A stretch of 64,000 nt of DNA. Source: DYGX01 sp035325905. GTDB lineage: Bacteria; Chloroflexota; Anaerolineae; Aggregatilineales; Aggregatilineaceae. Positions within the stretch are counted from its first letter, which is position 1; the number at the start of each line of letters is the position of its first letter. The translations under genes were made by a program, and so were the position numbers. The stretch covers positions 25,904 to 89,903 of the forward strand of contig DAOKYY010000004.1 of NCBI GenBank assembly GCA_035325905.1. Direction: 5' to 3'. This document shows positions 15,780 through 23,466 of this stretch, in pieces. Under the pieces are notes generated by a model that saw only the letters and a program-made list of their open reading frames with translations, had not been told where the DNA came from and ran no database searches.

Positions 15780-18005
15780 GTGGAAGAACGGACCAGTTCG
15801 ATCGGGCAGAGCATGCTCCGGGTTGACGCCATCGGCAAAGTGACCGGCGAGACGCCGTATCCCGGCGATATTGACCTGGACGGCCAGCTTTGGATGAAGA
15901 TTCGTTTTTCGGACCGTGTGCACGCGCGGATCACTGCGCTCGACACGAGCCTGGCGGAAGCGTATCCCGGCGTGGTGGCGGTGTTCACAGCGCGCGACGT
16001 TCCTGTCAACGAGTACGGCCTCGGTATCCCGGATCAGCCCGTGCTGTGCGGGCCGGGCAGCGGCAAGCCGGGCGCGGACATCGTGCGCTGCATCAGCGAC
16101 CAGGTCGCGCTGGTCGTGGCGGAATCGGAAGAAGCGGCGGCGGCGGCGCGTGACCTGATCCAGATCACCTATGAGGACCTGCCAGCCGTCACTGACGTTC
16201 TGGCGGCAATGGAAGACGGCGCGCCACAGGTGCACACTGGCGTCGAGCGGAACATTCTGTGTCATTACAGGATTCGCCACGGTGACATCGAAGCCGGCTG
16301 GCGGCAGGCCGAGGTCGTGGTAGAGGGCGAGTATCGCACCGGCTATCAGGAGCATGCGTACCTCCAGCCGGAGGCCGGGCTTGGCTTCATCGATGACGAG
16401 GGACGCGTCGCAGTGGTGGTCGCGGGGCAGTGGGTGCACAAGGATCGCGAGCAGGTCGCGCACGCGCTGGACCTGCCCGAAGAACAGGTGCGCATCATCT
16501 ACCCGGCCATTGGCGGCGCGTTTGGCGGGCGCGAGGATATGTCGGTCCAGATCGTGCTCGCGCTGGCCGCGTGGAAGCTGCGGCGCCCGGTCAAGATCAT
16601 CTGGACGCGCGAGGAGTCAATTATCGGGCACCACAAGCGGCACCCGACGATTATCCGCGCCCGGTGGGGTGCCACGCGCCAGGGCAAGCTGGTCGCGGCG
16701 GAAGCGACCGTGATCGGAGATTCCGGCGCCTACGCCTACACCACGCCCAAAGTGATGGGCAACGCGCACTTCATGGTGTCCGGCCCATACGAGATTCCGA
16801 ACGCCAAAGTCGATACCTACGGCGTCTACACCAACAACATCCCATCGGGCGCTTTCCGAGGGTTTGGCGGGCCGCAGGGCTGTTTCGCGGCGGAAGGCCA
16901 GATGAACAAGCTGGCCGAGGCGCTGGGCATGGACCCGGTCGAGTTGCGGCTGAAGAACGTGCTGCACGACGACAGTATCACCGTGCTTGGAACACCGCTG
17001 CCGCCCGGCGTCACGCTGGCGAAGGTGCTGGCCGAGGGCGTCGCGCAGAGTGGCGCGTGGGCGCAGACCGCGCAGGGCTGGCAGCGCGCCAACGGCGCGC
17101 CGCCCACGCGATCCCGCCGGCGGCGCGGGACCGGCCTGGCTATCGGCTTCAAAAACGTCGGGTTCAGCTTCGGCGCGCCGGAGCACAACTGGGCGACGGT
17201 CGAGCTTTATGGCGCGGCGGAGATCGAGCGCGTGGTGGTGCGCCAGGCGGGCGCGGATGTCGGCCAGGGCGCGCACACGGTTTTTCGCCAGATGGCCGCC
17301 GAGGGCGCGGGCGTGCCGGTTGAGAGAGTTGAGCTGATCGGGCATGACACCGCCGAGACGGGCAACTCCGGCAGCACGTCGGCCTCGCGCATGACCTTCA
17401 TGGCGGGCAACGCGATCAAGGGCGCGGCGGAGCTGGCGCTGGAGAAATGGCGCGCTGAGGAGCGCCCGGCGATCGCGACGTACAAGTACGTGCCGCCCAA
17501 GACCACGCCGTACGATAAAGAAACCGGCCACGCCAACCCGAACTTTGCTTACGGGTATATGGCGCAGATCGCCGACGTCGAGGTCGATGTCGAGACTGGG
17601 CACATCACGATTCTACGAGTCGTGTCGGCGCATGATGTGGGCAAGGCGATCAACCCGCAGCAGATCGTCGGCCAAGTCGAAGGCGCGATCGTCCAGGCGG
17701 CCGGTTACGCTGTGATGGAGAACCTGATCAGCCGCGATGGCCGCATCCTGAACCCGTATCTTTCGACGTATCTGATCCCGACTGTGCTGGACATCCCGCA
17801 CGAGGTGCAGCCGGTGATCCTCGAATACGCCGACCCGCGCGGCCCCTGGGGCGCGCGCGGTATGGCCGAGATGCCGTTCATGACGCTGGCGCCAGCGGTC
17901 GCGGCAGCGCTGCACGACGCGACCGGTATCTGGTTCGACGAAATTCCGCTTACGCCGGAACGCGTCGTGTTCAAGCTGCGAGAGCATGGCATCGATGCTT
18001 TTTAG
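15780..18005 (+). CDS. Molybdopterin-binding large subunit of a molybdenum hydroxylase
   Basis: A 741-residue xanthine dehydrogenase/aldehyde oxidase large subunit. Visible cofactor and active-site loops are AIGGAFGGREDMS (~240-252), SGAFRGFGGPQG (~355-366), GADVGQGAHTVF and the catalytic glutamate in WGARGMAEMPF near the C-terminus. It has no Fe-S domain, so it should partner with the FAD/Fe-S fusion upstream. I chose GTG at 15780 because GAGGAGC lies 9 bases upstream; an in-frame GTG at 15762 would place that ribosome site inside the gene. Its end overlaps yqeB. The substrate is unknown; the family oxidises purines, aldehydes and N-heterocycles. Confidence 0.85.
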   Translation: MEERTSSIGQSMLRVDAIGKVTGETPYPGDIDLDGQLWMKIRFSDRVHARITALDTSLAEAYPGVVAVFTARDVPVNEYGLGIPDQPVLCGPGSGKPGADIVRCISDQVALVVAESEEAAAAARDLIQITYEDLPAVTDVLAAMEDGAPQVHTGVERNILCHYRIRHGDIEAGWRQAEVVVEGEYRTGYQEHAYLQPEAGLGFIDDEGRVAVVVAGQWVHKDREQVAHALDLPEEQVRIIYPAIGGAFGGREDMSVQIVLALAAWKLRRPVKIIWTREESIIGHHKRHPTIIRARWGATRQGKLVAAEATVIGDSGAYAYTTPKVMGNAHFMVSGPYEIPNAKVDTYGVYTNNIPSGAFRGFGGPQGCFAAEGQMNKLAEALGMDPVELRLKNVLHDDSITVLGTPLPPGVTLAKVLAEGVAQSGAWAQTAQGWQRANGAPPTRSRRRRGTGLAIGFKNVGFSFGAPEHNWATVELYGAAEIERVVVRQAGADVGQGAHTVFRQMAAEGAGVPVERVELIGHDTAETGNSGSTSASRMTFMAGNAIKGAAELALEKWRAEERPAIATYKYVPPKTTPYDKETGHANPNFAYGYMAQIADVEVDVETGHITILRVVSAHDVGKAINPQQIVGQVEGAIVQAAGYAVMENLISRDGRILNPYLSTYLIPTVLDIPHEVQPVILEYADPRGPWGARGMAEMPFMTLAPAVAAALHDATGIWFDEIPLTPERVVFKLREHGIDAF

Positions 18006-18831
18006 CGATGTGTTGGTTGTCGTGCGTGGCGGCGGCGACCTGGCGACCGGCGTGATCTACCGTCTGTCGAAAGCCGGTTTCCCCGTCATCGTGACGGAGC
18101 TGGCTCGACCGCTCGCCATCCGGCGGGCGGTCGCCGTCTCGTCGGCGGTGTTCGACGGCGCGATCGAGATCGAGGGGCTGCGCGTGTGTCGCGCCGCCGG
18201 CAGCGCGGAAGCGCGCGCGCTGGCAACTGAGGGGCAGATCCCGGTACTGGTCGATCCCGACGCTGAGAGCCTGACCGCGCTGCGCCCGGCGGTGATTGTC
18301 GATGCGCGCATGGCGAAGCGCAACCTCGGCACGCGCCGCGCCGGCGCGCCCCTGGTGATCGCGCTCGGACCGGGCTTCAGCGCGGGCGACGACTGCCACG
18401 CCGTGATCGAGACTAATCGCGGGCACCGGCTCGGCCGGGTGATCTGGCATGGCCGCGCCGAGCCGGACACGGGCCGCCCCGGCGCGGTTCAGGGCAAGCA
18501 GGGGGAGCGCGTGCTGCGCGCCCCGGCGGACGGCACGGTCGAGCCGCGCGCCGTGATCGGCGACCGGCTGGCGGCGGGGGACGTCGTGGCGACGGTGAGC
18601 GGCGCGCCGGTCCTCGCGCCGTTTGGCGGCGTGCTGCGCGGGTTGATCCACCCGTCTGTTTTTGTTACAACCGGGATGAAGATTGGCGACGTGGACCCGC
18701 GCGGTGAGCGGGCGTTCTGCTTCGAGATCTCGGAGAAGGCGCTGGCGATTGGCGGCGGTGTGGTGGAAGCCGTGTTGAGCGCGCCACAGACCGCGTCGAT
18801 GTTGCTGGTAGCGCGCCATCAAACCCGGTAA
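17986..18831 (+). CDS. yqeB: YqeB-family selenium-dependent molybdenum hydroxylase maturation protein
   Basis: A 281-residue protein matching YqeB (EF2630-like), a family whose occurrence tracks selenium-dependent molybdenum hydroxylases. It has a Rossmann start (VVVRGGGDLATGVIYRL, ~11-27) and a middle segment IVDARMAKRNLG followed by PLVIALGPGFSAGDDCHAVIETNRGH. The C-terminal part carries lipoyl/hammerhead-like features (LRAPADGTV...APFGGVLRG). The biochemical role is unproven; installing or protecting the labile selenium on the cofactor is the current hypothesis. It overlaps the Mo-subunit gene by 20 bases. An alternative ATG three codons in is possible. Confidence 0.88.
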   Translation: MASMLFSDVLVVVRGGGDLATGVIYRLSKAGFPVIVTELARPLAIRRAVAVSSAVFDGAIEIEGLRVCRAAGSAEARALATEGQIPVLVDPDAESLTALRPAVIVDARMAKRNLGTRRAGAPLVIALGPGFSAGDDCHAVIETNRGHRLGRVIWHGRAEPDTGRPGAVQGKQGERVLRAPADGTVEPRAVIGDRLAAGDVVATVSGAPVLAPFGGVLRGLIHPSVFVTTGMKIGDVDPRGERAFCFEISEKALAIGGGVVEAVLSAPQTASMLLVARHQTR

Positions 18832-18869
18832 GCGTCACAATCGCCCCAACGCTGAATAGGGACTAAGCG

Positions 18870-20231
18870 ATGCGACTAGCCGACGCGCTGCGGGTACAGC
18901 GTGGCGATATGGTGGGTTTTGTTGGAGCTGGCGGCAAAACGTCAGCTCTGTTTCGCCTTGCGCACGAGCTTCAAGCCGACGGCTGGCGCGTGATCGGCAC
19001 GACGACGACGCGCCTGGCGCGCCACGAAATTCTGAACGTCCCGTGCGCGCTCGCAGTCGGGGCGGGAATGAAGCCAGCCGTGGTACGCGAGTGTCTTGAC
19101 GCGCACGGATTTGTCTTCCTCTACAGCCACGTGGACAGCCGCCGGGACAAGGTGATCGGCCTGGCGCCGGAGGCGCTCTCGCGCCTGATGGATGCGGTCA
19201 ACTCCGATGCGCTGCTGATCGAGGCGGACGGGTCGCGGCGGCTGCCGCTCAAGGCGCCGCGCGGCAACGAGCCGGTCCTCCCTACCGACGTGTCGCTGGT
19301 CGTGCCGGTCGCCGGGATCGACGCGCTCGGCCAGCCGCTCGACGCCGAACACGTCTTTAACGTCGAGCGCATCATCGAGCGGTACGGCTTCCCGGAAGGC
19401 GAGCCGCTGTTGCCCCCCTGGATGGCGCTGACGCTGCGCGACCCGGAGCTGGGGCTACGCGGCGTGCCGGAGACGGCGCGCGTGGTGGTGCTGCTAAACA
19501 AGGTTCCGCTCAACGGGTATGAGCGAGCGCGGGCGCGGCTGGTCGCGCAGATCATGCTGCGCTCGACGCGGATCGAGGCGGTTGCACTCGGCGCGGTGCA
19601 GTCCCCGACCGACCCGATTCACGAGGTGCAGCAGCGCGTCTCGGCGGTTGTGCTGGCGGCGGGCCAGTCGCGGCGGATGGGCCGCTCCAAGCCGCTGCTG
19701 CCCTGGAGCGAGGGCCAGACCGTGATCGAGACGATCGTGCGGCGGCTGCTGATGTTCCGCCTGGCGGAGATCGTGGTCGTGACCGGGTACCGGGGCGGGG
19801 CGGTACGGCGTGTGCTGGAGCCTCTGCCGGTGACGTTTGTCGAGAACGAGGATTACGCGGTGGGCGAGATGATTTCTTCGCTGCAAGCCGGGCTTGGCGC
19901 GCTGCCTGAGACAACTGCCGGGGCGCTGGTCGTGCTCGGCGATCAGCCAACGCTGGACGGGCGCGTCATCCGCGACGTGCTGGCCGCCTACGCCGAGGGA
20001 CGAGGGGCGATTGTCGCGCCGGTGTATCGTGGCGAGCGCGGGCACCCGGTGCTGTTCGACCGGCGTTTCTGGCCGGAGCTACTGGCGCTGGAGCAGGGCG
20101 CTCCGCGCGATGTGATCCGCCGCTACCCCGGCGACCTGGCGCTGGTCGAGGTCAGCAGTGACAGCATCCTGACCGACATTGATACGCCGGAGCAGTACCG
20201 GCGGGCGCGGCTGCTCGCTGGGCTGGCGTAG
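18870..20231 (+). CDS. YqeC-MocA fusion: SDMH accessory protein fused to molybdopterin cytidylyltransferase
   Basis: A 453-residue two-domain protein. Residues ~1-240 are YqeC-like: a P-loop-type GFVGAGGKTSALFRLA near 16, then TTTTRLA near 44 and EADGSRRLPLKAP near 115. Residues ~258-450 are MocA/YgfJ-like, with the nucleotide-binding loop VVLAAGQSRRMGRSKPLLPW, the VVLGDQPTL metal site and PVYRGERGHPVLF. MocA attaches CMP to molybdopterin to make the dinucleotide cofactor used by xanthine-dehydrogenase-type enzymes. YqeC is an accessory protein of selenium-dependent hydroxylases. In E. coli these are separate genes. It is the last + strand gene of the cluster, 38 bases after yqeB. Confidence 0.87.
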   Translation: MRLADALRVQRGDMVGFVGAGGKTSALFRLAHELQADGWRVIGTTTTRLARHEILNVPCALAVGAGMKPAVVRECLDAHGFVFLYSHVDSRRDKVIGLAPEALSRLMDAVNSDALLIEADGSRRLPLKAPRGNEPVLPTDVSLVVPVAGIDALGQPLDAEHVFNVERIIERYGFPEGEPLLPPWMALTLRDPELGLRGVPETARVVVLLNKVPLNGYERARARLVAQIMLRSTRIEAVALGAVQSPTDPIHEVQQRVSAVVLAAGQSRRMGRSKPLLPWSEGQTVIETIVRRLLMFRLAEIVVVTGYRGGAVRRVLEPLPVTFVENEDYAVGEMISSLQAGLGALPETTAGALVVLGDQPTLDGRVIRDVLAAYAEGRGAIVAPVYRGERGHPVLFDRRFWPELLALEQGAPRDVIRRYPGDLALVEVSSDSILTDIDTPEQYRRARLLAGLA

Positions 20232-20243
20232 AGCGGTCTGCGT

Positions 20244-21056
20244 CTACGAGCCGCCCGGAGTGGGCGAGACGATCGCTCCGGCCGGTGCGAGCGGGGTGGG
20301 TGTAGGCGGCGGCTCGCTGATGCGGATCGAAATTTCACACAGCGCGATCATCGTCAGCGTGTTGTCGAAGACGGTCAGGCGGAAGCGGTAATCCCCCTGC
20401 GGGAAGTTGATCGGCAGCAGGTCGCCGAGCGGTCCATCGATGACCGGCTCGGTGTACTCGCCGATTGGCGCAAACTCTGCGCCTGGCTGGGCCGGTTTGA
20501 TCTCGAAGCGATAGAACGAGAAGTTGCTGACGCTTGCCGTACCCCACACGGTCGTCGCTTCAAACAGAAGCTGGCCGTTGCCGGGGATAAAGATCCAGGC
20601 GGCGTCTTCCGCGCAGCCAACCGGGGCGGGCATGTCCGGGATGATCGTCCCGACCGGTGTGGCGGTCGGCGGCGGCGTGGCGAAGATAATCTCCCCTTGC
20701 TGCTCCAGCGGGTTGACGTTCAGATTGACCGGGGCGTTCGCTACCGGCGTGCTGGTGATGAAGGCGCGCGGCGCGCTGGAGTCGCCGCCGCCTTCGCCCA
20801 CGCGGATATCGCGCAGCGTCGGGGCGACCAGCGTGCTGATCGCCCAGACCCCCATTACGAACTCGATCAGCAGGCCGCCGAACGTGATCGCGCTGGCCCG
20901 GCGGACGAGAGCGTGCTCGCGCTCCAGCTTAAACTGCGCCACGGCCAGCTCGCGCCGGGCGCGCAGGAAGCGGTACGCCATCCACAGAATACCGCCCGCG
21001 CCGATGATGTACAGGCCGGTCGCGATGCTCTCGACAAAAAACGCCAGGCTGGTCAT
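20244..21056 (-). CDS. Membrane protein with two N-terminal helices and an extracytoplasmic beta domain
   Basis: A 270-residue protein with no family I recognise. Two membrane helices (~3-29 and ~53-76) are separated by a charged helical loop (RARRELAVAQFKLEREHALVRR). A Pro/Thr-rich linker follows, then a ~125-residue beta-rich domain (~140-250), and the protein ends in a low-complexity PPPTPTPLAP stretch. The Thr/Pro linkers resemble wall-spanning spacers of monoderm-like Chloroflexota. Its ATG overlaps the punA stop as ATGA, so it is probably translated with punA. It ends 12 bases from the convergent yqeC-mocA stop. No function is assigned. Confidence 0.65.
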   Translation of the reverse strand: MTSLAFFVESIATGLYIIGAGGILWMAYRFLRARRELAVAQFKLEREHALVRRASAITFGGLLIEFVMGVWAISTLVAPTLRDIRVGEGGGDSSAPRAFITSTPVANAPVNLNVNPLEQQGEIIFATPPPTATPVGTIIPDMPAPVGCAEDAAWIFIPGNGQLLFEATTVWGTASVSNFSFYRFEIKPAQPGAEFAPIGEYTEPVIDGPLGDLLPINFPQGDYRFRLTVFDNTLTMIALCEISIRISEPPPTPTPLAPAGAIVSPTPGGS

Positions 21057-21943
21057 GCTTCGGGCTGGTTTTCCATTTCTGCCGGGTCGTAGAGCGGTAG
21101 CTCGGCCAGCACGCCGCGCAGAATGGCGGCCAGCCGGGGGACGATCTCGCGGCCCAGGCGCAACACCTCTTCATGGCTCACTTCATCGCGCGCCTCGGTG
21201 CTGTCCAGCGAGAGATTGGTGATGCTCGAAAAGCCCAGGACGCGCATTCCGGCGTGGTAAGCGACCATCACCTCGTGCGCGGTCGACATGCCGACCGAGT
21301 CCCCGCCCCAGGCGCGCAGCATACGCACCTCGGCAGGCGTTTCGAAGGCGGGGCCTGCCAGCGCGACATACACCCCTTCGCGCAGCGTGATGCCTTTTTC
21401 CTGCGCGACACGATGCGCCAGCCGGCGCAGGGTTGGGTTGTACGCGCGCGTATTGATCGTGAAGCGTGGGCCGAACTCGCCCAGGTTCGGGCCGCGCAGG
21501 GGGCTGTTGCCCGCCATCCCCACGATGTTGATGTGATCCTCGATCACCATGATATCGCCCGCGTGGAAACTCGGGTTGAGACCGCCCGCCGCGTTCGTCA
21601 CGATCAGCGTGTCGATGCCGAGCAGGCGCATCACCCGCACCGGCAGCGTCACCAGGGACATCGGGTAGCCCTCGTAGAAATGCGAGCGGCCCTGCATCGC
21701 CAGGACGGTGCGCCCTTCCAACTCGCCGATCACCAGTCTGCCGGCGTGCCCGACTACCGTCGAGCGCGGCCAGTGCGGAATCTCGGCATAGGGAATGATA
21801 TCGGCATTCGTGATCTCTTCGACGAGCGTGCCCAGGCCGGAGCCGAGGATCAGGCCGGCCTCCGGCTGCTGGCTCGTGCGCTCGCGGACGGCGGCGGCGG
21901 CTTCGTGGTAGTGCTCAAGTGGAATGCTGAGAGACGGGTCCAT
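21053..21943 (-). CDS. punA: Purine-nucleoside phosphorylase
   Basis: A ~296-residue trimeric-type purine nucleoside phosphorylase that splits inosine and guanosine with phosphate. Signatures are GLILGSGLGTLVEE (~30-43; phosphate loop), STVVGHAGRLVIG (~66-78), MQGRSHFYEGY (~86-96) and TNAAGGLNPSFHAGDIMVI (~121-139). GMSTAHEVMVAYHAGMRVLGFSSITN carries the purine-site residues. I place the start at 21943 because an AGGGAGT ribosome site sits just upstream; the frame extends 16 codons further without one. A TACAAT -10-like hexamer (21995-21990 on this strand) lacks a good -35. Confidence 0.92.
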   Translation of the reverse strand: MDPSLSIPLEHYHEAAAAVRERTSQQPEAGLILGSGLGTLVEEITNADIIPYAEIPHWPRSTVVGHAGRLVIGELEGRTVLAMQGRSHFYEGYPMSLVTLPVRVMRLLGIDTLIVTNAAGGLNPSFHAGDIMVIEDHINIVGMAGNSPLRGPNLGEFGPRFTINTRAYNPTLRRLAHRVAQEKGITLREGVYVALAGPAFETPAEVRMLRAWGGDSVGMSTAHEVMVAYHAGMRVLGFSSITNLSLDSTEARDEVSHEEVLRLGREIVPRLAAILRGVLAELPLYDPAEMENQPEA

Positions 21944-22011
21944 GCAATACTCCCTGGGAAAGCGCCCTGGCGCAGGTGTCGCGCGGCCCATTGTAACACC
22001 AGATACAGCTA

Positions 22012-22100
22012 AGAGCAGCGAAGGGCAGCGAAAAGCAGCAAGATCGATTGACCTAATTCTTTGCTGCTCGCCGCCGTTCTGTGCTGTTCTCCGCTGTCAT
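22012..22100. repeat. Inverted array of ~10-bp repeats (consensus NAAGAGCAGC) between queA and punA
   Basis: Three + strand units (TAAGAGCAGC, GAAGGGCAGC, GAAAAGCAGC) run head to tail from about 22010. After a ~20-base AT-richer centre come three units in the opposite orientation: read on the - strand, GGAGAACAGC, ACAGAACGGC and GGCGAGCAGC. The two arms can pair (GCAGCAAA with TTTGCTGC), giving an imperfect hairpin downstream of queA. A related array lies at 51.7-51.9 kb. Confidence 0.7.
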
Positions 22101-22104
22101 TGAC

Positions 22105-23211
22105 TCACAGCAGCAAACACGCGTCGCCCAGGCTATAGAAGCGGTAGTCGCGCGCGATTGCCTCGCGATAGGCGCTCAGGATGCGCTCGCGCCCGGCGAA
22201 GGCGCTGACCAGCATCAGCAGGGTGGAGCGCGGCAGGTGGAAGTTCGTCAGCAGAATGTCAACGGCGCGGAAGCGGAATCCCGGCGTGATGAACAGGTCC
22301 GAGTCTTCATCGATCGCGATCACGGGACGCCACGGGCAGGCGTCGGCAGGGAAGTTCTCAAGCGTGCGCTGGACGCTGGCCGGGTCATTGGCAGGCGAGC
22401 CATACGCCAGCGAGCGGATCGCGGCGGTTTCGAGCGTGCGCACGGCCGTCGTGCCGACCGCGACGATCCGCCCGCCGCGCAACCGCGCGTTGTTGATGAT
22501 CTCGGCATCTTCGGACTTCAGCACGGCGCGCTCGGTGTGCATCTTATGATCGGCGATGTTCTCCTCGCGGACCGGGGCGAAGGTGTCCAACCCGATGTGC
22601 AGCGTGCAATAGGCAAGCTGGATCCCGGCCCGCTGTAGCTCGATCAAATACTGGCCGGTGAAATGCAGCCCGGCGGTCGGCGCGGCGGCGGACCCCTCGT
22701 AGCGGGCGAAGACGGTCTGGTACCGCTCCGGGTCGTCCAGCGGCACGGTGATGTATGGCGGCAGCGGCGTCTCGCCAAACTCTTTCAGGTAGGGGTTGAT
22801 CGGGCGGTCAAACTCGACGACGCGCTCGTTTTCGTCGCGCGCCTCGATCACCGTCGCGATCACGCCGGAGCCGCCCGCCCGCCCGACTTCGAGCTGCGTG
22901 CCGTGGCCGATGCGCTTGCCGCCGACGACAACCAGCCAGCGCCGCTCGCCCAACTGACGCAGCAGCAGAATCTCGGCGGCGCCGCCGGACGGCAGCTTGC
23001 GCGCCGGTAGACGAGCGGGGATCACGCGCGTCTGGTTGAGCACCAGCACATCGCCCGGCCGTAGATACTCGCTCAGATCGCGGAACATCCGGTGCTCGAT
23101 TGCGCCGGTGTCGCGGTGCAGCACCAGCAGGCGCGAAGCGTCGCGTGGCTCGACCGGGTGCTGCGCGATGCGCTCCGGCGGCAGGTCGTAGTCGAAATCG
23201 GACAGGCGCAT
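22105..23211 (-). CDS. queA: S-adenosylmethionine:tRNA ribosyltransferase-isomerase
   Basis: A 368-residue enzyme of queuosine synthesis. It transfers the ribosyl part of AdoMet to preQ1 at tRNA position 34 to make epoxyqueuosine. It opens with DFDYDLPPERIAQHPVEPRDASRLLV-like sequence. It also contains VLVLNQTRVIPARL (~53-66), RYEGSAAAPTAGLHF (~168-182), HIGLDTFAPV (~205-214) and the C-terminal NFHLPRSTLLMLVSAFAG. All are typical of full-length QueA. It lies 12 bases downstream of the DUF2905 gene, within a ruvB-DUF2905-queA operon order common in several bacterial phyla. Confidence 0.95.
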   Translation of the reverse strand: MRLSDFDYDLPPERIAQHPVEPRDASRLLVLHRDTGAIEHRMFRDLSEYLRPGDVLVLNQTRVIPARLPARKLPSGGAAEILLLRQLGERRWLVVVGGKRIGHGTQLEVGRAGGSGVIATVIEARDENERVVEFDRPINPYLKEFGETPLPPYITVPLDDPERYQTVFARYEGSAAAPTAGLHFTGQYLIELQRAGIQLAYCTLHIGLDTFAPVREENIADHKMHTERAVLKSEDAEIINNARLRGGRIVAVGTTAVRTLETAAIRSLAYGSPANDPASVQRTLENFPADACPWRPVIAIDEDSDLFITPGFRFRAVDILLTNFHLPRSTLLMLVSAFAGRERILSAYREAIARDYRFYSLGDACLLL

Positions 23212-23223
23212 AGGGAATATGAC

Positions 23224-23460
23224 TCAGCGGTTGATCAGGCGGATCAGCAGGTTGAGCGCCAGCGTCAGCACGAGGCTGAGGATGAGCATGGTCGCCAGCG
23301 GAAAGAAGCACGAAAAACCGTCGCGCTCGACCCGAATATCGCCGGGCAGATGACCGAGCCGCAGCCCCGGAACGCGTCCCAGTGCCAGAAACAGCAGCCC
23401 GGCGGCAATCAGAATCGCCCCGGCGAACAGCAGCAGGCGTCCAACCGAGTTCATGTCCAT
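23224..23460 (-). CDS. DUF2905 small membrane protein
   Basis: A 78-residue protein with two membrane helices (~8-28 and ~50-74) joined by a short loop LRLGHLPGDIRVERDG. The LPGDI motif and the FPLATMLILSL start of the second helix are hallmarks of DUF2905, a family often found beside ruvA/ruvB/queA. Its function is unknown. It sits 6 bases after ruvB and 12 bases before queA in one operon. Confidence 0.85.
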   Translation of the reverse strand: MDMNSVGRLLLFAGAILIAAGLLFLALGRVPGLRLGHLPGDIRVERDGFSCFFPLATMLILSLVLTLALNLLIRLINR

Positions 23461-23466
23461 ACGCGG

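Noticed and set aside
22012..22100. CRISPR array or insertion-sequence ends
   Set aside because: Units are about 10 bases with no unique spacers, no cas genes are near, and no transposase or target duplication is seen.
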